The notes beneath the pieces were generated by a model, which was not told where the DNA came from, searched no databases, and saw only the letters and a list, made by a program, of their open reading frames with translations. A stretch of 64,000 bases of DNA from Pseudomonas saliphila (GTDB lineage: Bacteria > Pseudomonadota > Gammaproteobacteria > Pseudomonadales > Pseudomonadaceae): the NCBI RefSeq assembly GCF_008638345.1, contig NZ_VTVA01000007.1, positions 56,231 through 120,230 on the forward strand, in the 5' to 3' direction. How positions within the stretch are numbered: position 1 is the stretch's first letter; every line of letters starts with the position of its first letter. Below are positions 8,874-16,620 of this stretch, piece after piece. The translations under genes were made by a program, and so were the position numbers.

Positions 8874-9014
8874 CAGCTGCTTGAATAGCGGATCATGAAT
8901 GTTCCAGGGGCTCCCCAGTACATGCTCCAGCGGCTCGACTTCCTCACGAACGAAGCGGTCGATCCAGTCCAGCTCGGTTTGAAAGTCCGGATCGGTTTCG
9001 AAATCTCAGCTCAT
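8874..9014 (-). pseudogene. Interrupted 5' end of the acyl-CoA dehydrogenase gene (TGA at codon 3)
   Basis: Read leftward from 9014 the codons give Met-Ser-stop-Asp-Phe-Glu-Thr-Asp and continue FQTELDWIDRFVREEVEPLEHV into the dehydrogenase without a break. Members of this subfamily commonly begin Met-x-Trp-Asp-Phe, so TGG to TGA (plus-strand C to T at 9006) is the simplest explanation. AGGAG lies six bases before the ATG, so the original start is well defined. Confidence 0.7.
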
Positions 9015-9042
9015 GTCTTGCTCCTAATAAAATGAGTGACGC

Positions 9043-9780
9043 TCAAGCGAGCAGCATGCCGCCGTCGACCAGCAAGGTCTGGCCCAGCATGTAGCCAGCC
9101 AGCGGCGAAGCCAGGAACAGGGCAACGTTGGCCATATCCTGCGGGGTGCCGAGGCGGCCGAGTGGAATTGCACGCAGTGCACCTTCCAGGCGTTTGGGGT
9201 TATCAGTGGTGACGCGGGTGAGCTTGGTTTCCACCAGGCCCGGCGCAATGCCGTTGACCCGGATGCCGTCGCGCGCCCAAGCTTCTCCAAGCGTGCGGGT
9301 CAGGCCAAAGGCACCGGTCTTGGAGGCGTTGTAGGCCGGATTGCCTCGGGTCGAATGGAAGGCCGCCGCCGAGCTGACCGTAATCATCGCGCCACGTGAT
9401 TCCTTGAGCAGCTCGAAAAACTTCTGCGCGCAGACCATCAGGCTTGTGAGGTTTATATCCAATACTTTTTTGAAGCCTTCAGTGAGAAATTCCTGACGAT
9501 CGTACAGCACCGTACCTTGCGCCTGAACTAACACATCGAGCCGAGTGAACGGCACGACCGCAGCCTCGATCACGTCAGCGTCGGAGACATCGACCTGCGC
9601 GTAGTGCAGCCCTTCGAGGCGCGAATCTACCGAGTCAGCGTAATCCTGTGCGCTCGGGCGGGTCCCCCACACATGCACCTTAGCGCCGCGCTGGCGAAAG
9701 CTCTGCGCAATGCCGTTACCGATGCCGCTGGAGCCACCGACTACCAGCACTGTCTTGCCGCTGAAGTCCAATTCGTTCAT
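9043..9780 (-). CDS. SDR-family NAD(P)-dependent oxidoreductase
   Basis: A 245-residue SDR. It has VGGSSGIG at about residues 12-19, DVLVQAQG in place of NNAG, MITVSSAAAFHS with Ser, AYNASKTGAFGLTR with Tyr and Lys, and MLGQTLLVDGG at the end. The start at 9780 follows AAAGGA; an upstream in-frame start at 9879 would run into the CoA-transferase gene. It is the second gene of the leftward operon, 40 bases after the CoA transferase and 28 bases before the original start of the acyl-CoA dehydrogenase. It is probably a hydroxyacyl-CoA or ring-alcohol dehydrogenase. Confidence 0.83.
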   Translation of the reverse strand: MNELDFSGKTVLVVGGSSGIGNGIAQSFRQRGAKVHVWGTRPSAQDYADSVDSRLEGLHYAQVDVSDADVIEAAVVPFTRLDVLVQAQGTVLYDRQEFLTEGFKKVLDINLTSLMVCAQKFFELLKESRGAMITVSSAAAFHSTRGNPAYNASKTGAFGLTRTLGEAWARDGIRVNGIAPGLVETKLTRVTTDNPKRLEGALRAIPLGRLGTPQDMANVALFLASPLAGYMLGQTLLVDGGMLLA

Positions 9781-9820
9781 ATCATTTTTCCTTTGGTTCG
9801 ATAGGCTGCGGACCCAGAGC

Positions 9821-12061
9821 TCACAATCGGACAACGCCGGCAGCAGACAATCGGTCCAGCTCGTTGTTTTCAAAGCCAAGCCCGCGGAGCACCTCGCGGC
9901 TGTGCTGACCGAGGGCCGGCGGCGGACGGCTCAGCGACAACGGCAGGTCGCCGAAATCCCAGAACGCGCCAATCTGTTGCAACTCGCCGTACACCGCATG
10001 TTGATAACGGGTATGCAAGCCAGCTTCGGCGTGGTCAGAGTTATCGAGAAAGGGGTCGAGCTGGGCCTCGAGAACGGCCTCGGAGGGCACGTCGTGCGCA
10101 CTCAGCGAAGACAGCGCGTCAGCCTGGGTCTGCGCGGCGAAATGCGCCTCGGGATCAGCGCTGGCTAGCGCGCGGAAACGCTGCGCTTCTTCGGGCTCCA
10201 GCGCTGCCACGGCGACCCAGCCGTCACTGCAACAATACAGCCGATGCGTATCGCTCAGGCCGGTCTGGTTGGCGTCCAGGTGCGCTATCGGCGTGACGCT
10301 GCCGTCCTCGCGGGCCACTGCTTCGCTCATGGTGAGTAACGTGGCGCCAAGCAGCGACGCGTTCACCATCTGCCCTTCGCCGGTCCGCGCCCGCTGGTAA
10401 AGACCCAATAGCAGAACGTACAGCGAAGAAAGCCCGGCAAAGAAATCACCAACGCCGAAACGCAGCCACATCGGTGGTTGACCGGCTCCTCCCTGTTCTA
10501 CTTCCCAACCGCAGGAGGCCTGCATCAGCTGGTCGAAGCCGGGCCAGTCCGCGCGCGGCCCGGTGGGTCCATAAGCACTGACGTGACAGTAGAGAAGTTG
10601 CGGGTTGATCAGCTTCAGACTGTAGTAATCGACTTTCAGCTTGCGCGCCGCCGGCAGGCGCATGTTGTGATGGACCACATCGGCCCAACGCACCAGCGCC
10701 TCGACCGCCGGCTGACTCAGCTCGTCGCCGAGTTTGAGCGCGACGCCGAGTTTGCCGCGCTGAGTACCACTGAAAATGCGTTCCAGTCTACGCATGGCGT
10801 CGCCGGTCGGGGCTTCGACCTTGATGACCTCTGCGCCTAGATCGGCCAGCATCATGCAGGCGAACGGTCCCGCCAGATAGGCGCCCAGGTCGAGCACCTT
10901 AAGGCCATGCAAGGGTGGCAACGGCTCGCCCTGACGCGCGGTGCCCGGAATCAAACTCAGCTTTGGCGAGGTCCCGAAGCCGGTGCCGTTATCCGCCCCA
11001 GGCTGTGGTGCGGAACGACCTATGCGTGCCGGCGGAGTGATTTTCCAGGCTGGCCCCGGTTGCAGCGTCTTGCCGAGCGTGGCGTCATCTACTTCAACGA
11101 CATAGCCATTCAGCCGCGCCTGCTCGTCGAAATAGATGTCACCAAACGGCGTGGCAATCTGAGCGGAAACATCGTGCTGCCAGAAATGCCCGACCCAATC
11201 CTGAGCGGGCCGCGTAGCGATGATGGCCCGGTTGGCCCCGAAGTTCGGCGCCACATGGCTTGGCGGCCACTGCGCATTGAGCCGAGCGACTTCCGCCTCG
11301 CCCAGCTCAGCCATGGCGCTGGCCATCCACGGCGATTTATCCGGCGAGTAATGCACGTGAATCCAGCGGCCATCGGCGCACTGGTGCAGCGGGATCGGGA
11401 TGTGCTTGTCCAATCCCTTAGCAAACACCGGTGTCGGCGTTTGCGCGCGGCTCCAGTGCATGGTCATCGGAACCAGCGCGGCCTGGGCCAGACTGGTATG
11501 CGCCGCGCCGCCACGACCATCTCGATCACGTGCGATCAGCCGCGCCATTACGCCCACCACACATAGCCAGCTTGCAAGCCAGTTGGCAAAGGGCATGCGC
11601 ACGAATACCGGCCCTGCGCGGTGGCCCGGCTGTTCGTCGAGCAGGCCCAGGCGTGCCAGCACCAGGGTTTCACGTGGCATTGCTTCGGCCAATGGATGCT
11701 TCTTTGGCCAGCCCGTGATTGCTGAAACGATCAGGCCAGGAAAGCGCTGCGCCAGCTGCGCATCGGCAAGCCCCAGCGTCGCGGCCTGTTTAGGGGGGAG
11801 CTCGTGGATGAATACGTCGGCGGCGGTCAGCAGCTGTTCGAGTTGCTGCTGCCCGTCCGGCACGTCGATATCCAGCGTGACACTGCGCTTGCCCCGATTA
11901 AGCACCGCGAACAGCGCCTCGTGTCTCCGAGCCGGGTTGCCAGGCGGCTCGGCCAGGATCACCTCGGCGCCCGCTTCGCACAGCTGCAAACCCGCTGCAG
12001 CGCTCGCGATGCCAGAACCCAGGCTGACGACGCGCAGGCCGTGCAATGTTGACTCACTCAT
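9821..12061 (-). CDS. Tandem-domain CaiB/BaiF (family III) CoA transferase
   Basis: A 746-residue protein made of two family III CoA-transferase domains joined by a linker near residues 345-380. Domain 1 begins LHGLRVVSLGSGIASAAAG and domain 2 LHGLKVLDLGAYLAGPFACMMLADLGAEVIKVEAP. Aligning the halves, Asp539 in domain 2 (FGVGDFFAGL), which fits the family's catalytic aspartate, faces Asn160 in domain 1 (MPFANWLASW), so only the second site may be chemically active. The start at 12061 has AGAGG upstream. It is the first gene of the leftward operon and probably activates a carboxylic acid, for example a degraded diterpenoid acid, to its CoA thioester. Confidence 0.82.
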   Translation of the reverse strand: MSESTLHGLRVVSLGSGIASAAAGLQLCEAGAEVILAEPPGNPARRHEALFAVLNRGKRSVTLDIDVPDGQQQLEQLLTAADVFIHELPPKQAATLGLADAQLAQRFPGLIVSAITGWPKKHPLAEAMPRETLVLARLGLLDEQPGHRAGPVFVRMPFANWLASWLCVVGVMARLIARDRDGRGGAAHTSLAQAALVPMTMHWSRAQTPTPVFAKGLDKHIPIPLHQCADGRWIHVHYSPDKSPWMASAMAELGEAEVARLNAQWPPSHVAPNFGANRAIIATRPAQDWVGHFWQHDVSAQIATPFGDIYFDEQARLNGYVVEVDDATLGKTLQPGPAWKITPPARIGRSAPQPGADNGTGFGTSPKLSLIPGTARQGEPLPPLHGLKVLDLGAYLAGPFACMMLADLGAEVIKVEAPTGDAMRRLERIFSGTQRGKLGVALKLGDELSQPAVEALVRWADVVHHNMRLPAARKLKVDYYSLKLINPQLLYCHVSAYGPTGPRADWPGFDQLMQASCGWEVEQGGAGQPPMWLRFGVGDFFAGLSSLYVLLLGLYQRARTGEGQMVNASLLGATLLTMSEAVAREDGSVTPIAHLDANQTGLSDTHRLYCCSDGWVAVAALEPEEAQRFRALASADPEAHFAAQTQADALSSLSAHDVPSEAVLEAQLDPFLDNSDHAEAGLHTRYQHAVYGELQQIGAFWDFGDLPLSLSRPPPALGQHSREVLRGLGFENNELDRLSAAGVVRL

Positions 12062-12140
12062 AAGCACCTCTGGGTGTCTTGCTGTTGCCCGTGAAGAAAG
12101 TTCGGACGGCCAGGTACGCTTGACCATCATAAACCTAGCG

Positions 12141-12167
12141 CAGAATCCCAAGTTATTCTGATTCAGA
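12141..12167. promoter_or_regulatory. Candidate operator: CAGAAT-N8-ATTCTG and overlapping TCTGA-T-TCAGA
   Basis: A perfect six-base inverted repeat (12141-12160) overlaps a perfect five-base one (12157-12167). It lies about 80 bases upstream of the CoA-transferase operon start. A related TTCTG-GATT-CAGAA repeat lies at 17985-17998. No other evidence. Confidence 0.35.
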
Positions 12168-12282
12168 CGTTTATTTCTTATACGGAATTGGTAGGCGAGC
12201 GGCTTGCACTGTTTTAGTGCCTCTCCTGATTTGATCTCGTCGTGGAGTGCTGCTGACTGCAGGTGCCATTCACCTGATCCAC

Positions 12283-13521
12283 CTATTGCTGGGTAGGTTC
12301 TTCGATGTCCGAGCCGTGCAGAATGAGAATATTGTGGCGATGGCCGAATTGATGGATAAGCAGACTGAGGCCCGTCAGCGCCACCATAACCGCTGTCAAC
12401 GGAACGGCGCTGGGCATGATCCAGATGCTCACTGCGATGGCGCCCAGCGTACCGAAGAAGAACTGTATGGCGCCTATGACCGCTGACGCCGATCCGGCGC
12501 GCTGGCCCTGGCTGGCCATGGCCAGCGCTACCGCGTTCGGCGATAACAAGCCCATGGAGGTCATGTAGACGAAGAAGCAGACCATCAGCAGCAGCAGCGA
12601 GGCAAACCCCAACAGAGTTGCCAGAAGAGCGACCGACGCCACCAGGAATGGCGGCCAGAGCATGGCTTTCAACAGCGCAGCCGGGCCGAAGCGCGCTACC
12701 AGCCGCGCGTTGATCTGGGACCCTGCGATCATGCCGAACGCGTTCATCCCGAAGAACCAGCCAAAATGCACGGCGGGCACCTCATAGAGTTCAATGATTA
12801 CGTACGGAGAGCCTGCGACGTAAGCAAACATCCCGCCGAACGGCAAGGCGCCGATAAGCACATACATGATGAACTGCCGGTCGCGGAGTAAATCGGCGTA
12901 GCGCTTGAACGTGCCCGCCACACCAAGGCGCTCGGCGGTATGTCTGGACAGTGTTTCGCGCATGGTGAAATGCATGGCCAGGATCAGAATCGAGCCGGCA
13001 ATCGCCAAAATGGCGAATATCTCTCGCCAGTCCATGATTTTCAACAGCAGGCTGCCGAGCACGGGGGCGAGGATAGGGGCCAACCCAAGCGCCAGCATCA
13101 ACATTGAGAAGGCCCAGGCAGCCTGCGCTGTAGTGGTGCGGTCACGGATGACAGCGCGACTGACAACCACGCCCGCGCTGCCGCCCAGGGCCTGGAGAAA
13201 CCGGGCCACCGTCAGAGTGGTCAGGTCTGTGGCCAACATGCAGCCGACGGAAGCGAGAATAAACAGCGTCAGGCCGAAATACAGCGGTGGCTTGCGCCCG
13301 TAGCGATCACTCAAGGGGCCGTAAATTAACTGCCCGATGGACATCCCGAACAGAAAAACGGCAAGGGTTATCTGCACATCCGCTGACTGGACACCGAGAC
13401 TTTGAGCTATGGCCGGAAAAGCGGGCAGGTACAGGTCAACGGACAACGGCGACAGCGCGGTCATCATGGCGAGCAGGAACAACCAGCCGGGGAAGAAAGG
13501 CCTTGGTTCGGAATGTGTCAT
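12283..13521 (-). CDS. Bcr/CflA-type MFS drug efflux transporter
   Basis: A 412-residue, 12-segment carrier. It shows SPLSVDLYLPAFPAIAQSLGV at the N-terminus, QLIYGPLSDRYGRKPPL in loop 2-3 and RFLQALGGSAGVVVSRAVIRD in segment 4, all hallmarks of the Bcr/CflA drug:H+ antiporters. ATG at 13521 is the first start and the length is normal for the family. Its neighbours are another MFS gene upstream on the same strand and the CoA-transferase operon downstream. In this locus it may export toxic resin acids or intermediates, but the sequence does not show the substrate. Confidence 0.87.
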   Translation of the reverse strand: MTHSEPRPFFPGWLFLLAMMTALSPLSVDLYLPAFPAIAQSLGVQSADVQITLAVFLFGMSIGQLIYGPLSDRYGRKPPLYFGLTLFILASVGCMLATDLTTLTVARFLQALGGSAGVVVSRAVIRDRTTTAQAAWAFSMLMLALGLAPILAPVLGSLLLKIMDWREIFAILAIAGSILILAMHFTMRETLSRHTAERLGVAGTFKRYADLLRDRQFIMYVLIGALPFGGMFAYVAGSPYVIIELYEVPAVHFGWFFGMNAFGMIAGSQINARLVARFGPAALLKAMLWPPFLVASVALLATLLGFASLLLLMVCFFVYMTSMGLLSPNAVALAMASQGQRAGSASAVIGAIQFFFGTLGAIAVSIWIMPSAVPLTAVMVALTGLSLLIHQFGHRHNILILHGSDIEEPTQQ

Positions 13522-13632
13522 GAAAAGGCGATCAGCATGAAAAGATCAAGGGCCAACTCCGGGGCTTTGCGCGTGCCTGGGCAGCAAAAACAGGCCGGTC
13601 AAGGTAGCAGAACAGTTCCTTTGAATCCAGAT

Positions 13633-13650
13633 GGAGAATCGTATTTCTCC
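13633..13650. promoter_or_regulatory. Candidate operator: GGAGAA-N6-TTCTCC inverted repeat
   Basis: A perfect six-base inverted repeat about 110 bases upstream of the Bcr/CflA transporter start. It contains an AGAAT core like those at 5579 and 45307. The binding protein is unknown. Confidence 0.3.
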
Positions 13651-13721
13651 TGCAGAATAAAATTTATAGATTCAGGAGCGCTCGCTGGATATAACTGGTG
13701 CGACGATGTCCGATTCACCCA

Positions 13722-14957
13722 TTACTCTGATCGAGGCGGGCGAGATTGCAGTGATGCGGCTGGATAGCGGTTCAGAACTGGCGGGCGTGCCGCCCTGCGC
13801 AGGGCCAGCACCAGTATAAAACCAATGCCTGACAGCAACGCCGAGCCAAGAAACACCTGGGCAAGTCCCAAGCTGGCAGCGAGCAGCCCCATCAAGGGAC
13901 CTGCCAACCCCACCGCCAGATCGAAGAACAGCGAAAGCGCGCTCAGCGCGGAGTTGCGATTAGCGTCCGGGGTACGCGCAAGGGTTTCCACCGCCAGTCC
14001 GGGGTACACCCAAGACACTCCTAGCCCAGTGAGGGAGGCACCAAGAATCGCGATCTCAGGCGAAGGCGCCAGCCAGACGAACAACAGCCCCAGCCCTTGT
14101 ATCAACAGGCACAGGGTTACGACCGGGTAGCCACCGAAACGTAGCACCACATTAGGCGTGGCGAGCCTGGCGAGAATAAAGGCTATGCCGAAGCCGGTCA
14201 GGCACCAGGCGGCGTTCACCCAGCCGAGGCTGTCAAAATACAGCGCGATGAAGGCGGTCAGGCTGCCGAAACCGGCCGAGCTGCAGGCCAGTGCCAAGCC
14301 GTTGGGCAATACCGACCAGAATACGTCGATAAAGGGCAGCCGCTCGCCGCGCAACAGCGGCGCGGGGCGTTTGACTACCGCCAAGAGCAACGCAAGCAAG
14401 CCGAGCAATACGATGCACAACCCAATGCTGGCCAGGTTGAATCGGTCGCTGATCAGCACCCCCAAGGGCGCGCCGACGGCGATACCGCCATAGGCGGCAA
14501 TGCCGTTCCAGGACATTACTCGTGCGGTATGCGGCTTGCCGTGCAATCCGATGGCCCAGGTACAGCAGGGAGTGGAAATCATCGCTGAAGCGATGCCTTG
14601 AATTACGCGGGCGCCGAGCAGGATCGAGACACTGAGCCAGGGCGAGGCATACATCACAATAGCCAGCGTGGTCAGCATTCCGCAAACAGTAAGGCCAGTC
14701 AGTCCAATGATGACTGCACATTTGGCGCCCAAGCGATCGGCCAGCACGCCGGCCAGTGGTCGAGACAGTAGAGTCGACACATATTGCGTACCGATTACGA
14801 TGCCAGCCCAGACAGTGCTGAATTCCAATTCGTTGAGGACGAAGCCGGGCAGTACCGCCAAAGGCAGTCCATTAGCCACGTAAGACATGAAGTTGAAGCA
14901 GACGATAAAGGTGATTGACAGCGTGAGCCGCATGGGGGCTGTGGTACTGGTATCCAA
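13722..14957 (-). CDS. MFS transporter, YhhS/arabinose-efflux type
   Basis: A 411-residue carrier. It shows NGLPLAVLPGFVLNELEFSTVWAG in segment 1-loop, SRPLAGVLADRLGAKCAV in loop 2-3 and RVIQGIASAMISTPCCTW in segment 4, then GLGVSWVYPGLAVETLARTPDANRNSALSA, which is typical of the YhhS/YfcJ group. Family members are poorly characterised efflux pumps. It is followed on the same strand by the Bcr/CflA gene (200-base gap) and preceded by the ferredoxin reductase gene (about 70-base gap). Export of a hydrophobic compound is a family-level guess. Confidence 0.82.
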   Translation of the reverse strand: MDTSTTAPMRLTLSITFIVCFNFMSYVANGLPLAVLPGFVLNELEFSTVWAGIVIGTQYVSTLLSRPLAGVLADRLGAKCAVIIGLTGLTVCGMLTTLAIVMYASPWLSVSILLGARVIQGIASAMISTPCCTWAIGLHGKPHTARVMSWNGIAAYGGIAVGAPLGVLISDRFNLASIGLCIVLLGLLALLLAVVKRPAPLLRGERLPFIDVFWSVLPNGLALACSSAGFGSLTAFIALYFDSLGWVNAAWCLTGFGIAFILARLATPNVVLRFGGYPVVTLCLLIQGLGLLFVWLAPSPEIAILGASLTGLGVSWVYPGLAVETLARTPDANRNSALSALSLFFDLAVGLAGPLMGLLAASLGLAQVFLGSALLSGIGFILVLALRRAARPPVLNRYPAASLQSRPPRSE

Positions 14958-15025
14958 AGCGTGCTGGCTCCTGAATTGAAAAACCCCTTCAACCTTTTGA
15001 GTATCCGGGGTTAAACAATCAATGA

Positions 15026-16261
15026 TTAAAGACGATGAGCCATTTCCCAGGCTTTCAGATCGAAGTCAGATGCACTGGCCTCGGCAGCTGTGAGCTCAGG
15101 CGGACGAGAAAGAATCTTCTTACCTGCCAGGTGATCTCCGGAGCGGTTGCACGATTCGACAGCGACCAGGTGATCCCTGCGAAAGCACAGCACGGAGAAC
15201 TGATTCGACTCCATTGATCCCAGGGTCACGGCACTGTCGTACCCGGTGGACAGACCGACAATCTGCAGTTTCAGGTTGCCCTGATCGGTCCAGAACCAGG
15301 GCGTCGCGACAAACGGGGCGGCTTTACCCAGCAGCCTTGCCGATACCGCTCTCGCCTGGTCCATGGCGTTTGGAACCGACTCGATACGGGTATGCTCGCC
15401 ATGATTATGAACACAGGGAAAACAGGCTACGTCGCCAATGGCGGAAATGTGCGGGTCATTGGTCAAAAGGTCAGCGTCGACCTTGATACCGTTTTCTATT
15501 TCCAATCCAGCTTCGGTGGCCAGAGTGATATTCGGAATAACGCCTATGCCGTAAACCACCAGATCGGCGGGGAGTACTTCGCCGTCCGCCTTTTCCACGC
15601 CGACGACCTTGCCGTTCTCTCCGATGATTTGATCGACCGCCTGGCTGAAGTGAAATTTGACGCCCCAGGACTCGTGCGCCTTGAGGAACAAGTCGGACAT
15701 CTGCGGAGAAATCGCTCTGGCCATGAGACGGCCACCGCGGTCGATCACCTGCACGCTGGCGCCTTGCGCCGCGGCTACCGCGGCGAATTCCAGTCCGATA
15801 AACCCGCAGCCGATCACTACTACATTCTTGGCGTCTTTGGCCCGGGGCGCCAATGCGTCGGCATCCGCGAGGGTTTTGATACCGAACACGCCTTCAAGGT
15901 GTTCCCCCGGGATCGAAAGCGGCCGGTTGTGGGCTCCGGTTGCCAGAACCAGATGGTCATATTCAAGTGCCTTTTCGCTTTCCAGTACCACCCGCTGATT
16001 CTGGCGATCAATAATCACCGCTTTATCGTGAATCAGTTCGATCTGCTGTTGATCAAAAAACGCGGCAGGCCGGAAGACGAGGTTCTCTGCCTTGATCTTG
16101 CCCAGCAGGTAGGCCTTGGACAAGGGCGGACGCTGATAAGGCAGGCCAGGCTCATCTCCCACCAGGGAAATCCTTCCGGCGAATCCGCCTTGGCGCAGCG
16201 ACGCAGCGACCTGAAATCCGGCTTGGCCGGCACCGACAATTACAACTGACGAAAGCGTCAT
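15026..16261 (-). CDS. FAD-dependent ferredoxin reductase (putidaredoxin-reductase type)
   Basis: A 411-residue flavoprotein. It has the FAD loop GAGQAG at 10-15, PYQRPPLSKAYL near 41-52, LVLATGA at 104-110, the NAD loop GCGFIGLEF at 151-159 and SAIGDVACFP in the second FAD motif. It passes electrons from NAD(P)H to a ferredoxin. The [2Fe-2S] ferredoxin gene lies immediately upstream (15-base gap), so the two form the reductase/ferredoxin half of a class I P450 or Rieske electron chain. No other ferredoxin reductase is visible in the window, so it could also serve the two P450s or the DitA oxygenase. Which it serves is inferred. Confidence 0.88.
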   Translation of the reverse strand: MTLSSVVIVGAGQAGFQVAASLRQGGFAGRISLVGDEPGLPYQRPPLSKAYLLGKIKAENLVFRPAAFFDQQQIELIHDKAVIIDRQNQRVVLESEKALEYDHLVLATGAHNRPLSIPGEHLEGVFGIKTLADADALAPRAKDAKNVVVIGCGFIGLEFAAVAAAQGASVQVIDRGGRLMARAISPQMSDLFLKAHESWGVKFHFSQAVDQIIGENGKVVGVEKADGEVLPADLVVYGIGVIPNITLATEAGLEIENGIKVDADLLTNDPHISAIGDVACFPCVHNHGEHTRIESVPNAMDQARAVSARLLGKAAPFVATPWFWTDQGNLKLQIVGLSTGYDSAVTLGSMESNQFSVLCFRRDHLVAVESCNRSGDHLAGKKILSRPPELTAAEASASDFDLKAWEMAHRL

Positions 16262-16276
16262 ATCTGCTCCTGGGGC

Positions 16277-16597
16277 TCAGTACTGGGACTCAGGCAAACG
16301 CAGCACCATGCCGTCCATATTTTCCTGAATGGTCAACTGGCAGGTCAGGCGGCTGGTTTCCTGGCGTTCGTTGGCGAACTCCAGCATGTCCAGCTCTGCG
16401 TCCTCCGCCGCCGGGACGACGCCCGTCCAGGCGTCTTCAACGAAGGCGTGACAGGTGGCGCAGCTGCAAGCGCCGCCGCAATCGGCTTGAATGCCCGGCA
16501 CCATGGCGTTCATGGCAGCTTGCATAACGGATTGGCCGACCTCACCCATGACTGAGTGCTGGGTGCCGTTGTGTTCGATAAGCGTAATTGTTGGCAT
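16277..16597 (-). CDS. [2Fe-2S] ferredoxin, putidaredoxin type
   Basis: A 106-residue adrenodoxin/putidaredoxin-like ferredoxin. The cluster ligands are Cys40, Cys46 and Cys49 in ADCGGACSCATCHAFV, plus Cys86 in SRLTCQLTI, with the typical spacing. The D/E-rich stretch AAEDAELDMLEFANE at 63-77 is where such proteins dock to the reductase and the P450. It lies directly upstream of the reductase gene, and the pair follows the MFS carrier at 16621-17895 on the same strand with short gaps, so all three are probably co-transcribed. Neither P450 gene is adjacent. Confidence 0.9.
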   Translation of the reverse strand: MPTITLIEHNGTQHSVMGEVGQSVMQAAMNAMVPGIQADCGGACSCATCHAFVEDAWTGVVPAAEDAELDMLEFANERQETSRLTCQLTIQENMDGMVLRLPESQY

Positions 16598-16620
16598 TGT
16601 AAACGTCTCCGTGAACAGAT

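Noticed and set aside
9006..9008. TGA at codon 3 of the acyl-CoA dehydrogenase as a selenocysteine codon
   Set aside because: The family has Trp at this place, there is no functional need for selenium there, and I see no hairpin of SECIS type right after it.
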